Source of the DNA: Brachycybe producta
Lineage: Eukaryota > Arthropoda > Diplopoda > Playtdesmida > Andrognathidae
Length of the DNA stretch: 64,000 nt
Reading direction: 5' to 3'
Assembly: GCA_036925085.1 (NCBI GenBank)
Contig: JAUPFP010000001.1
Location: forward strand, 14,056,354-14,120,353
Shown here: positions 22,378 to 32,642 of the stretch, piece by piece
Position numbering within the stretch: position 1 is the first letter of the stretch
Layout: each line of letters begins with the position of its first letter
The notes under the pieces: model-generated
What the model was told of the DNA's origin: nothing
The model's database searches: none
Seen by the model: only the letters and a program-made list of their open reading frames with translations
Position numbers and translations under genes: made by a program

Positions 22378-22707
22378 CTTTCAGGTGTGCTTCGTCCGTG
22401 CTATCCATTCACTTTCAGGTGCACTTCGTGCGTGCTATCCGTTCACTTTCAGGTGCACTATACGTTCACTTTCAGGTGCGCTTCGTCCGCGCTATCCGTT
22501 CACTTTCAGGTGCGCTTCGTCCGCGCTATCCGTTAACTTTCAGGTGTGCTTCGTCCTCGCGATCTGTTCACTTTCAGGTGCGCTTCATCCGCGCTATCCG
22601 TTAACTTTCAGGTGTGCTTCGTCCGTGCTATCCATTCACTTTCAGGTGCGCTTCGTCCGTGCTATTCGTTCACTTTCAGGTGCACTTCGTCCGCGCTATC
22701 CGTTCAT
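22378..22707 (+). repeat. Ten-copy 34-bp tandem array at the LINE 3' end
   Basis: The unit CTTTCAGGTGCGCTTCGTCC followed by GCGCTATCCGTTCA repeats ten times; the third copy has an 11-bp internal deletion. Copies alternate a few bases (GTGC or GCGC, CCATT or CGTT). There is no spacer between units, so it is a minisatellite. It lies about 115 bp after the ORF2 stop of the R1/LOA-like LINE and probably belongs to that element's 3' tail. Because 34 is not a multiple of three and the unit has no stop in any phase, all three + frames are open here, so the ORFs are artefacts. Confidence 0.85.
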
Positions 22708-22719
22708 TGGTAACTGATC

Positions 22720-23122
22720 ATTCTCATCACTGACATTTTCTTCACATGCTTCACATTTTCGTGTATGCTGAGTATGCTATGAGCAAGATGAGTTTTGCAC
22801 GAGAACAATGCTTATAGGTCAAGACGACAACCTCATCTTTAATCTGACAACTGCTGTGTATGGCAGGCATCCTTACAAACAAGACACCAAAACGCACTAC
22901 TGTGAATGGTAATTGCGATTGATATTGAGGACTAGAAGCAGTCTTCAGTACTATTAGATTACTAACTAGAATTGTTGACATAAGAAATGCTGTAAGCCCA
23001 GTTACTAACATTTTCCCTACCTCAAATTTAATTAGTGGGGACTTTGAAAAAACTCACTAGGGAAGGAATTGTTGAGTGTAAAATTATAACAATCTAAAAT
23101 GTTGTAACTCACTGACTAATTT
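22720..23122. other. No recognisable feature
   Basis: AT-rich sequence without supported coding potential or repeats that I can name. Confidence 0.4.
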
Positions 23123-23255
23123 ATTAGTTAAAAGAGGGCATGTTTAAGTAAATGACAACTGCATCTGATAATTGTTACCATGTCTATTATTAGCTAAAAG
23201 AGGGCATGTATGTTTAAGTAAATGACAACTGCATCTGATAATTGTTACCATGTCT
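23123..23255. repeat. Tandem duplication, two copies of about 67 bp
   Basis: Copies 23123-23188 and 23189-23255 both read ATTAG(T/C)TAAAAGAGGG and then ACAACTGCATCTGATAATTG; they differ by one substitution and a 4-bp insertion (GTAT) in the second copy. The near identity points to a recent duplication. The next bases again read ATTAG and open the inverted repeat at 23256. Confidence 0.85.
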
Positions 23256-23268
23256 ATTAGGGTGGTCC
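23256..23268 (+). repeat. Left member of a 13-bp inverted repeat pair
   Basis: ATTAGGGTGGTCC here is the exact reverse complement of GGACCACCCTAAT at 30548-30560. Taking GGGTGGTCC as the terminus leaves TA next to both ends, as in TA-duplicating DNA transposons. The intervening 7.3 kb includes transposase fragments (27900-28140, 29846-30290) and later insertions. Sequence just inside the two ends does not match beyond the 13 bp. Confidence 0.4.
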
Positions 23269-23829
23269 ATGGGCCTATGGGTAAAACTAAAATCATAGGT
23301 ATGCCAAGGGTTTATACTCCACCACGTTAAGTGAATTGATCACTGGAACAACAATTGTTCTCTTGATATTAGGCTTATTTGACTTTGAAACATTTTTATT
23401 CCTATTTCTTGCAGTCTTGATATTGCACTTTTCAAGCATTAGGTAAGCGGGTTGTTATCATTCCAACACCCACATTATGCTGTATGTGGTCGAATACCTA
23501 TGGTTTCTTGGACTTTTTTTGTCCTGCTACTCTACACTCGTGCACTGGCACAATTAAAGCAGTAGCTTTGCAACATTTTTTCGGCATAATAGCTTCATCT
23601 GCTCTGTATCTCTCTTGGCGGCCTTTATATGAAACAGGCTCGAGCCTCTTCACCACGACAAGGTGGAGATACATTGAAGAGGAAAATGTTGTTTGATGAA
23701 AAATGGATAGTAAAGAACATGCATGCAGGCACATATGCAAACACACACCGGTATCTCCCAGTGACGTGTCCCAAGACACTGATGCACAAACACAAGCACT
23801 CACGAAGAGCTGTATCGTAACGTTTGTAC

Positions 23830-24085
23830 AGAATACCACGAAAGTGACTATGACTATCATCAAAAGTTCTCTTTCAAGTTCCCTTTGTTTTATAGGTAGA
23901 TCAGATGCAAGGAAAGAAGCACAGCACATGCATGCAAACACACGATCACTGATGCACATGCAGGTAATTGCCCACTTATGACGAGTATGAATCAGGATAT
24001 CTGAACGGAATCCCCCGAAATTGACTATGACGATCGGCAAAAGTTCGTTTCCGAGATTTCCTCACATCATGGGTAGATGGACTGC
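23830..24085. repeat. Diverged direct duplication at the 3' end of the recombinase gene
   Basis: The block at about 23836-23905 (CGAAAGTGACTATGACTATC, then AAAAGTTCTC) is repeated at about 24012-24082 (CGAAATTGACTATGACGATC, then AAAAGTTCGT), followed in both by a GGTAGAT word. The second copy is the last coding part of the recombinase. The flanking words CACTGATGCACA and ACTCACGA or ACACGATCACTG also recur, so about 180 bp may be duplicated. Confidence 0.55.
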
Positions 24086-25955
24086 TACTGTCATCGTCAT
24101 CATTGCTGTCAGGATAAACGGTACAAGGCCTAAACGATCCTTCACCACTTGGGTGTGTTATGCCTGATGATGTGCATGGTTGATCGTCACCATGTGGGTT
24201 TTGCTTGCAGAGAGTGATCGATTCTCTGTCCCTTAATTGATCTTGCTTTTTACGAGATGTCGAGATGAGTTCGCGTATGAGAGCAGAGTCTTGTGCGGAC
24301 TGTTCAACGTTCGGTTGGCGATACGAACGTTCTGCAGTCATCTCTCGATGTTTCAGAGCTCTGCAGATTTTCTCTCTTTCGTGTTTCGACTTCCCGGCAA
24401 TTGAAGTCTGAAGAGAACGACGCATATGAGTGACAGTGAATGGCACACCGTACTTTGCTGACATTCGCGAAAACTCTCGAGATGGACTGTTCCATGCTTT
24501 TCCCACAGAATTGATGAAAAAATTTTGGGTCTTCATATCATCAACCATCGGTCTGAGGAGATGGTAGTAAACCTCAAACATTGATATCTGATCTGATGTC
24601 AGGGAGATTGCCTGTGGACCCGTTGCAGACGTCTTGTGGTCGCGAACAAAGAACACATAGTCTCCTGATGCTGCTTGCTTGCGATTTTCGAACTCAATTT
24701 TTCGAAGGTTAATTACAGCCGATTGCCGAATTCCATAAGAAGCAATTACGAGCATTAAATAACGAGTGACCACGCAATAATCATTAGCATTAAACCCATT
24801 ATCAAGAAGGCATGTAAGTGAGTCATTAACATCCTCCAAGAGTGTGGGGTTGCTTACTAACGAAATGGACATGGCCACAGTTTCTTCTGTGAATGCATCT
24901 TTTATTGCATTCTCGCTCTTCTTTGCTCGACTTTCGGCATTCTGTTCTTTTTTGGCTAGAGTCATAAATCGCTTCACCACTTCAACAACATGTCCCAAAT
25001 CATCATACAAGAGGCGATTGTCAACCCTCAAATCAGTTGCAGTCATCAGGTATGCAAGATATATCAGTAAGTTCCGGTAAAGACTAACGATGGTGCTTGC
25101 TTTTGTGCCAACACGTGTCAGTCGTAAAACATAATTTTGAATGTGTTTCGTGTGAATCAAAAGGCTTGGCACCGGTTTATCGTGCTTGTTGCCTGTAGAG
25201 ATGTTAACATGATACAACACCCTTGCAATAAGTCTCGCATATGTAAGTCGATGCGCACGGGCTCCATAAATTTTTTCAGTTTCCATGTAATCGATAAACT
25301 CTGTGAAAAATGATACATTGTATCGCATAGTCAGATTTTCTGACTGCATCTTTGCAAGCACGGATCCCGTACGGTAGTTTCTTCGAGGAAACACTACTGG
25401 CGAAGCACCATCGTCGTCTTCATTACCAAATTCACCTTCATCTACAGCCTCTTCATTTTTAATGTCAATAATGTCTGCATCGTTACCCAACGTGCTCTGC
25501 TCCCACACAGAAGGAAGGTTTTCGAATCTCGAACCAACGTGATAGATCGCTTTCATAAGTCCTTGACGCACAATAGTGTTATTTATCAGAGGACCAAACC
25601 ACTGTTTAACAAGCTTCCAATCAAGCGGTGCTGGACCAATGCGTAATTTTTTTTTCGTTTCTTCATTAATTTTTTCACGCTCTATTCTTGTCTTGTCCTT
25701 GTGACACTTCTCTAAGTGCCTTATAAGACGGCCAAGTGTAGGTATATGACACAACGGACAATTATAATTTCTGCGACCAGTGATTTTCTTTTCAGAGACA
25801 CAGGGCACGTCAGGTAAGTCCTTTTTTTCATCAATTTTGCCACTTTTGCTATGCACGTTGCCACGACCGTTTGATTTACCGAAATTCTCGACATCGTTAT
25901 CTCCATCAGCAGAAAAATTATCGGCCGCCGCCCTTGACTGTTTTTGTTTCCTCAT
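23976..25955 (-). CDS. Tyrosine recombinase with N-terminal C2H2 finger (Crypton-like)
   Basis: An uninterrupted 659-codon ORF on the - strand starts at ATG 25955. Residues 66-85 form a C2H2 zinc finger (C66, C69, H80, H85). A Lys/Glu-rich linker and an acidic stretch (about 163-184) precede a helical core-binding region (about 215-330). The catalytic domain, about 360-560, shows all six positions of a tyrosine recombinase: R410 (in YGIRQSAVINLR), K441 (in HKT), H510 and R513 (in THMRRS), H536 (in LKHREMT) and Y545 as nucleophile. The C-terminal 100 residues are Ser/Asp/basic and low complexity. Such enzymes cut and rejoin DNA through a phosphotyrosine bond; in animals they come from Crypton or DIRS-type elements. 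No reverse transcriptase adjoins it, which favours a Crypton. Its intactness amid broken genes suggests a young copy or selection. Confidence 0.8.
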   Translation of the reverse strand: MRKQKQSRAAADNFSADGDNDVENFGKSNGRGNVHSKSGKIDEKKDLPDVPCVSEKKITGRRNYNCPLCHIPTLGRLIRHLEKCHKDKTRIEREKINEETKKKLRIGPAPLDWKLVKQWFGPLINNTIVRQGLMKAIYHVGSRFENLPSVWEQSTLGNDADIIDIKNEEAVDEGEFGNEDDDGASPVVFPRRNYRTGSVLAKMQSENLTMRYNVSFFTEFIDYMETEKIYGARAHRLTYARLIARVLYHVNISTGNKHDKPVPSLLIHTKHIQNYVLRLTRVGTKASTIVSLYRNLLIYLAYLMTATDLRVDNRLLYDDLGHVVEVVKRFMTLAKKEQNAESRAKKSENAIKDAFTEETVAMSISLVSNPTLLEDVNDSLTCLLDNGFNANDYCVVTRYLMLVIASYGIRQSAVINLRKIEFENRKQAASGDYVFFVRDHKTSATGPQAISLTSDQISMFEVYYHLLRPMVDDMKTQNFFINSVGKAWNSPSREFSRMSAKYGVPFTVTHMRRSLQTSIAGKSKHEREKICRALKHREMTAERSYRQPNVEQSAQDSALIRELISTSRKKQDQLRDRESITLCKQNPHGDDQPCTSSGITHPSGEGSFRPCTVYPDSNDDDDSSSPSTHDVRKSRKRTFADRHSQFRGIPFRYPDSYSS

Positions 25956-26308
25956 CTTTTAAAACACTTCGTTTTATCCGGTATTCTAGTGTGAACTGAA
26001 ACAACAAAAGCAACAGACTGTATTAGAAGCATTCGGTACATTCCGCATTGACTGCTGAAAAGGGTGGCTGATTTTAATTTTTTAACAGGGTGGCTGATTT
26101 TTTAATTTTTTTTAAAAAATAAAACAAAATGATTTTTTTATTTCAATCAGGTCTTTTTGCGTAAATGAGAATGGGAATTTTTTGAAAATTTTTTAACGAT
26201 ATTTGCAAAACATGTTAAGAAACATTCAAATTTGAAAATAAGTTTCAAGCACTTAAGACCGCACGTGCAGACCTTGACTTTTTTTTAAGAATTAATAAAT
26301 CAAATTAG
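25956..26308. other. Upstream region of the recombinase gene
   Basis: AT-rich and without coding signal. It contains a short direct repeat AGGGTGGCTGATTTT at about 26058 and again near 26090. The recombinase promoter would be here, but I see no convincing TATA box or named site. Confidence 0.35.
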
Positions 26309-27063
26309 TGTGACGACCCAGTTTTGCTCGTTTAATTAGGAGCAAGACTGAATCCTGATGTCGTCTGCTAGGTTGCTGCAGTAGGCAGCCCAGCAGATGA
26401 CATGAACTCCAGGTAGGGTCACTGTCAACCCCCAGGTGGAACAGCCGGGGGGTGCTTAATGTCGAGGCAGCCATTGAGGAGGGCAGTGCAGTGAGACCCT
26501 GAAAATGAGGAGGATGCCTCAGGTGTTGTGCTTTTTCAGCATATGGCCAAGATGGCCTCCAATTTATCATTGCTTTGTGCATCTTTCCTTTGTTTTGTTT
26601 TGGTGCTGTATTGTGTTCTCTGCTTGTTGGATTATCCAGCAGTGATTGGTTTACTTGAGTAAGGCTTTCACTGAATAAATTATCTGTTTTATTTATTTTC
26701 TTACATTGGTGTCACATGTCCTTTATTTGGGGAAGTTACCATGGGGAGGGTGGAGCTCTGGTGTGGGAAAATGCCGTGTCTTCGCTGTCCTTCATTCATC
26801 TTGTTTCAGCTTGCGGCCGGTACTTCACGTGCTGGTTTCACAGTGGACCCGTTGGGCGGTCACCATGGGTTCTTGTCATGCTTCGTCGGCTTTTTGTCCG
26901 GCAACATTCGGCGAGGTGTACTCCAGTTGGCCGGCGCCAACCAGACAAGTCATTCAAGTGGTTAGGCCGTGCTACGATCTTGGCCCCAAAGGGAGTCTGG
27001 GATCTGGTAAGACAAGAGTAGTTTTACTGGGTCATTGTAACAAGCCCAAGTCGGGTTGTTACA
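26309..27063 (+). mobile_element. Solo LTR of the element B type
   Basis: The 755-bp unit runs from TGTGACGACCCAG to GGGTTGTTACA and is flanked by a perfect 4-bp duplication TTAG (26305-26308 and 27064-27067). It matches element B LTRs along its length: three stem-loops at the start, AATAAA near 26675, the GCGGCCGGTACTTC block and a GTAAGA donor at 27007-27012. Sequence divergence from element B is considerable, so it is an older or sister lineage. Confidence 0.85.
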
Positions 27064-27067
27064 TTAG

Positions 27068-27880
27068 TCCATTGTTCCAACTGTTCCCTAATTTGTCGGA
27101 AAAATGAACAAATTTGATTAACTAAAAAATGGGGGGCAGCACCCCCAAACACCCTGCAACAAGGTTCCTTTTACTAAACCTAACTTTTCAACTGCTCAGA
27201 ACTACTGTTCTGCCCTTCATCAAAATAGCACCCCCCCCCGTATGAGGGCTAAGTAGAGAGGGAGGTAAAGGGGGTGCAAAGTATTAAGCAGCCCGGGGGG
27301 GGGGGGGGCAAAGTTTTATGTGGCAGCAAGGGGGTGCAACCAAGAATAGCTATGCCACTGTGTCAAAATTTAGGTTTGGTGACTTGAAACGGTCTACCTT
27401 TGAGGTTCTTAAATAGATTATTACTACTATTCATATCTACAGTAATTTTCCCCAAATTCTACTCGTCAATTGGGGGATACTTCCTCAAGCATATCTTCCA
27501 AAAAAATAATGCATTAATGAAAGAACTACCACCAGACTATTTTATAATCATAGAAAAAAAATCTGGGAACTGTTTTCTTGTTATTCTTTTTTTTCCCCTC
27601 CACACCTCTCTCCCTACTCCACACTTTCCAACCTTTCCCCTCTCTCCTATTTAATATCATTAAATTTATATAAATTCTGACATGCTTCAAGGTTTTTTGT
27701 GACACACAGCCACACACATACACAGACCTGGCTTAAATATATATAATGATTTAAATCAATTTGATTCACTGATCACTGCCACCCTGCTGCTGAACGCCCA
27801 AATGAATAATGTTAACAGATAGAATGGAAAGCAAACGACCTTATATTAATTAGAAAATAAAAAAGGCCATCAAAGAGAAA
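27068..27880. other. Low-complexity stretch
   Basis: No gene. It contains a run of C near 27226-27236, a run of 14 G near 27295-27308 and a pyrimidine tract at 27590-27650, all prone to slippage and assembly error. Confidence 0.5.
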
Positions 27881-27899
27881 GAATATCTACTAGTGTATA

Positions 27900-28140
27900 A
27901 GGCCCCAAAAATCGGTAACAATTAAGTAGCTCAAGACACTCAACAAATGGGACCTGCAGTTGCAGCTTGGTGGGATAGTGTTCGACAACACAGCAGCAAA
28001 CACTGGACTGGTTTCTGAGGCAAGCACTCTGATCGAGAAGGTGCTTGACCGTCTCCTGCTGTGGGTTGCTTGTCACCATCATTTGTATGAAATTGTCTTG
28101 GCCAATGTATTTACACATGTCCTTGGCATCTCTTCAAGGC
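27900..28140 (+). pseudogene. DNA transposase fragment, central part
   Basis: One frame (27950-28145) reads LQLGGIVFDNTAANTGLV and LLLWVACHHHLYEIVLANVF. This is the block around the first catalytic Asp (in VFDNTAANTG) followed by a C/H-rich WVACHHH segment, as in a widespread, mostly unnamed animal transposase family. The C-terminus of the same kind of protein lies at 29846-30290, so both are probably one gene split by later sequence (28350-29350). Family name not established. Confidence 0.5.
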
Positions 28141-28349
28141 CATACATACTATTATGTTTTATCAATGTACATCTTATGTAATCTCTTACCAACTGAAAAT
28201 AAACATTCTAACTACTATGCAAAACAAAGTGTCTTTTTATCTTGCAACTTTAGGACTTAGAATATTTTAAGTTAATCTCTTCAGCACCTGAAATCCTCCA
28301 ATATCTCAATGCAAACAACATTAACTGGACTCCCTGGTGTTCGGAACGT

Positions 28350-28876
28350 ATGGGAAAACCCACCAGGGACATTAACCTCTGGAAAGTTCTACAACAACTT
28401 TCAGAAAAAGGACCGACTCTAAACTTACAAAAATGCCAATTTCAATGCCCATCACTAGAGTTTATGGGACATACACTGACATCAAGTGGAATTCCTCCAA
28501 CTGATGATAAAGTTCGTTCAATTACAGAATTACGAACACCTGAATCACCGACTGAGGTACATTCAATTTTGGGATTAATGGGATTCTGCTCTCGATACAT
28601 TCCACAATTTGCAACACAAGAAATACTACCACATGGACATGGGGTCAACATGAAGAAACTGACTTCAATGACAAACTAGCAATCTCACAAAGACATTGCT
28701 TGCTTTTTAGAACCAAGATGCAAAAACAAGTTATTGTCGATGTCAGCCCTGTCGGTCTTCGAGCCATTATACAAGAACAAGCAGACCAGAAAGAATATGC
28801 CAGCCATCTTCTCACAGCAGTTCAACGACAGTACAGCCAAACAGAACGAGAAGCACTAGCTGTTTTGAATAAATGA
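28350..28876 (+). pseudogene. Ty3/Gypsy reverse transcriptase-RNase H fragment
   Basis: LNLQKCQFQCPSLEFMGHTL and GLMGFCSRYIPQFA are the thumb and connection of a Gypsy reverse transcriptase. After a frame change, VDVSPVGLRAIIQEQ gives the start of RNase H (D-x-S-P), and YSQTEREALAVLNK its second acidic motif. The fragment ends with a stop at 28874-28876. The sequence is AT-rich and clearly different from elements A and B. Confidence 0.75.
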
Positions 28877-28952
28877 ACGGCTTTTTTCTCAAGGTCAACT
28901 ATATGTTGCACACTCCCCATCCAAGAACCCCATGATATTAAATTGGAGAGGA

Positions 28953-29060
28953 GGAAATGTTGGAAAGTGTAGAGGGGGAGAGAAACATGAAAGGGGAAAA
29001 GGTTGGAAAGTGTAGAGGGTGGAAAAAGAAAAACGTGGAGGGGAAAAAGTGGGCAGGGGT
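28953..29060. repeat. Purine-rich short tandem repeat
   Basis: The word GTTGGAAAGTGTAGAGGG occurs twice 44 bp apart and is followed by AGAAAAACGTGGAGGGG units. The stretch is almost all purine on the + strand. Confidence 0.55.
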
Positions 29061-29175
29061 GACTGGAATTGAAATGAAAAGAGTAAAAAAGGAACAAATG
29101 ATGCACATGCACACAATTGCCTGTGAATTTTGCTCCTGTCATTAATGACGGGTTATCCCACTAGTTATATCTATT

Positions 29176-29350
29176 CTAGCCCCAGTGGCTGAATGAAGAT
29201 AGCCTCTGCTTGTGGTGCTGGGAGTCCTATTTTCAAATCTCAGTCTAGGTATTGGTTGTTTCTTTCATAATCACATTTTGCCAAATCTGACTTATGCCTC
29301 ATCTTTCATTATTAATCACCATTATCATTTGACAAACCCCTGCATGGTAC
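29176..29350 (+). mobile_element. Possible tRNA-derived SINE
   Basis: TAGCCCCAGTGG fits an RNA polymerase III A box, and 56 bp downstream TTTTCAAATCTC resembles a B box. The intervening bases could form a degenerate tRNA-like fold. No second copy is present in the window, so this rests only on the box spacing. Confidence 0.35.
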
Positions 29351-29845
29351 AGGATGTGGTCCAGAGAAAAAAGAAATCAACACAAATGGTACTTGAGAAT
29401 TTTTTTTGTCACACAGTTAGGCAAGTACATTATGTCAGTGCACAGGCAACCACAATGACATACTGCAGTGAAATTTGGCTCACAAACATGTTTGCTCACT
29501 TCTGGAAAAGTGGTCCAGTTTGGCTCATAGTCTGTTTTAGATTTTATCTGCACTGAAGAAGAAATTGTATTGTAGGTTCTGGATGCATTGCATAAGCCCA
29601 GACAAATCCTACTTGGAAAATTGCTTTTTTCACATGTAAAAATGCAGCATGTGATTGTTGAATGTTTTCCAGAGTAGGCCTACAACTTTCTTGAAAAGAG
29701 CTTCCTAGTTTAATTTACATCAAAAATAAATCTTCTTTTTCCATGTCAAGCAAATGCCAGCACTGTCAGATACAGTATGTGCCTGGAATATACTGTATGT
29801 AAGGCCAGTGGTTTTTCTTTTCCAAACAAAGGTGCCTTATTATGA

Positions 29846-30290
29846 GTGGCAAAGTATTGTAAATTATTTCAGGCCACAAATGCTATAGATAATTTGAATT
29901 ATTTAAATCTTTGGACTACCGTAACTGCAAAAATTCCTAATAACATAACGATGTCCACAGAAACACAAATAAAGAGGAAAGAAAACTTGCTCAGGCCAGC
30001 CAAATCCGAGAAACTGAAACGATTTGATGGGAAGTTATTTTACACCATCAAAACTCTTGATACATATGTCAAAAAGAAGACGGCTAACATCTTTGAAATA
30101 CTCATAGTCGATGTCAAGAAGACGGGTGCAGCTTCTTGCAAAATTAACCTAATCAGTGGCCAGAGGACCCAACCTAAAAGCTGTTTCAAAAGAAAGCTGC
30201 AAAAATTAAAGTTGTGAATGACTGTGCTGAAAAAGGAGTTGCCCTGATCCAGGAATATAATCAAACTGACAAAAGATGACACCGAAACGG
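29846..30290 (+). pseudogene. DNA transposase fragment, C-terminal part
   Basis: The frame 29846-30217 ends in KLQKLKL, and just after a frame change comes VVNDCAEKGVALIQEYNQT. This block marks the C-terminus of the same transposase family as 27900-28140. The next 250 bp are a 3' UTR-like tail ending in the inverted repeat at 30548-30560, consistent with a transposon right end. Confidence 0.5.
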
Positions 30291-30547
30291 TACCTTTGAA
30301 AAGTGCATCCTATACCTTCCAAGGACATTTGTGCAAAAATAAAAAAAATTGTCTGTTTACTGTGTGGTTGAGATAAATATCACATTAACAATAAAAATTG
30401 ATGTTTCACAATGTTATCACAAAATTACCCCATTTTTTGTTTCAAAATCATAAAGTTGCACTTTGTTGTGAAATGTAAAGTCTGAATGATCTAAAATTTG
30501 GCATGGATGATCTATTTTATGTATTTAACAAGTTCATCCTTATTTTT

Positions 30548-30560
30548 GGACCACCCTAAT
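30548..30560 (-). repeat. Right member of a 13-bp inverted repeat pair
   Basis: GGACCACCCTAAT, exact reverse complement of 23256-23268. It follows the C-terminal transposase fragment by about 260 bp, as expected of a transposon end. Confidence 0.45.
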
Positions 30561-32642
30561 GGCTATGCAGAACAATCGGCCAATTAAGAAAAATATCACT
30601 ATGCTCTCCTCACATGATAAACTGAAAAGAATGGCAAAAGATAAACAGATGACAAAATGAAATTTAACTTTATCGGCAGTTCGATTCTCATAGGCAACAA
30701 AAGATAGAGCAGGACCAAGGACAAAGCACCAGGACAGTTAAATTCATATTGTGCTTAAAAGTGGTGTTTGTTCCCTTGTTTCCTCTTCCCTGTGAGAATG
30801 GCTGGATTCACCAGTATCCCCAGTGAGGAACACAATCAGGAACTATGATGAGTAAAAGAGGTTAACTTATTTCAGAGGCCATCAGATCCCTGTTATTGTG
30901 TATGAATGCAAATCACTAGAGTAACAAATTACAATTCATTCATTTAACAAGTCTATAGAATATTTTAATGTATTATTCTTGACAGTAATAAAGTCAGTAG
31001 AATTACCAGTGGAGGGCACATTAAGAGAGAATCAAAAACAAAAAGGGCTACACTGCCTAAGACCTGTGGGCCATCACAGGCAACACTGTGGCTTGGTTCC
31101 ATTAAAAGCCACCAAACCTGTGAGAGGAATCCAACCTACAAACATGCCCACATATCAAGACTTGGTCAGGAGTTGCCATGTACCCTGTTGGGCCATAAAT
31201 AGTTGGGGCCAACCATCATATTTCCAATTTTGGACCAACCTTGTTTATAATAACATTGGACCAACAAACTAAACCCACCACCGAGCCAACCATCTCACTG
31301 GTATAATTATAGTAAATGAAGTCATAAAACATTTTTATCTAACAAATCCGACTGAATTATTTTCAAAGTGAGTAACTTTTTTAATTGATTTACAATTTAT
31401 TGACTTTTTAAATCAAAAAAATTCAGAATATACTTACATACCTTGAATGGCATTGACTGAAATGTCATTTAGGGATTACAATGTACCTGATATGGTGTAT
31501 TTTTAGACTTACTCATCAACATATAAGCATGCATATATTATATTGATGTACACCTTATAATTGAACCAATTGTTGCACTAAAATCATACATTTTGTTGTG
31601 TATGTAGTCTACTGTACAATGATGGTATGGCTATATCTAAAGATAAAAAAAAAATACTGGAGTTAATAGATTTTGCACTTTCTGCACAAATTATGTAGTA
31701 CTACTTATAAAGTAATGTCTAGAAACAGAAAGATAGGTATTAATGTGTTTCTTAGATTAGCACTTTTGTACAGATTTCTCAGAGCTATCCCTTTAGTACA
31801 GATTTTTGGAGCTACTCAAAGTATTGATAACAGTGAGCTCAGGGCACTCCAATAATTTATTTTCCAATTTGGAAACAAGAGAAGAAGAAAAAGAACACTA
31901 AGATAAAAAAAATACACAACAGTTGTATTAAACATTGCAGTTCATTAGCTTTCTGAGTGAGTAAATTCATTTTCATTATACATATAAGAACTAAAAATCA
32001 AATAAAACCAAGAGAAAACAAATAATACAGGTTTTACAGCCTTTATTCAAGAAAATTCCCTCAGCCTTATACAGAATGTTTTAAGTAGAACTTTTTTCTT
32101 TTGTTACTTCAGGGGTTTTGAAAATAAGTCATGTTAATAGCCCCTCCTGTATTGGGAAAAGCTAACTATGGCTGTATGTAAAATGAAAGAACTAGAAATT
32201 CATTGGAAGACATACAATTCCATTCAAATACTGAAAATGACGAATTTTAATATCCATTTTACTACTTGAATTGTATGATTGAGATGATTCAATGTTGGAC
32301 TGTATATTTTAGACAGTTATGAAAAGGCAGCAAACTATCTGAAAGAATCAGAATTCACAGAAACATTGATAGTGAAACTGATTGCAGTCAAGGAAAGAGA
32401 AAACGACAAAAAATTCATTGCAGAATATCCTCTTCTTCAGAAGAATATATAGAACCAAAACGATTTTCTCGAATTTCCAAAATTTGTTTATAAAAAAACT
32501 AAATCAAACACCACCGGTGTGTTATTAGCTGTCTTGTTTTTTGTATGCCATATGGGTTCAAAACTGGAGTGACTTTTACCCTATTCAATGATGGGTTAAA
32601 TATTATGAGTCAATGCAGCTGGATTAACTTTTTTTTGTAATT
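30561..32642. other. Gene-free AT-rich stretch
   Basis: About 2.1 kb without a supported gene, RNA or repeat. Short ORFs here lack recognisable motifs. Confidence 0.45.

Larger units (their letters stand above)
14500..22707 (+). mobile_element. R1/LOA-like non-LTR retrotransposon, split by a CR1 insertion
   Basis: The element has ORF1 with zinc knuckles, ORF2 with endonuclease, reverse transcriptase, RNase H and a C-terminal Cys/His motif, and a 3' tandem-repeat tail. Its 5' end is somewhere in 14500-14690. The CR1 insertion occupies about 16930-20235; without it the element is about 4.9 kb, normal for the I/R1/LOA group. RNase H after the reverse transcriptase favours the I, LOA or Outcast lineages over R1 proper. 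Many stops and frameshifts show it is old. Confidence 0.75.

Noticed and set aside
22378..22707. CRISPR-like array
   Set aside because: Units are contiguous with no unique spacers, and the setting is a eukaryotic LINE tail.
22276..22717. Three overlapping open frames over the 34-bp array
   Set aside because: They arise because the repeat unit lacks stops in every phase; no start context or conserved protein.
23498..24040. 180-codon frame on - overlapping the recombinase end
   Set aside because: It is a different frame of the duplicated 3' tail and Cys/Met-rich translation of a CA/TG-rich stretch, without motifs.
27226..27310. G-quadruplex regulatory element
   Set aside because: Plain homopolymer runs of C and G in low-complexity DNA; runs of this length are assembly-prone and there is no promoter nearby.
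29176..29250. Functional tRNA gene
   Set aside because: A and B boxes are degenerate and no cloverleaf with an acceptor stem can be drawn; kept only as a possible SINE head.
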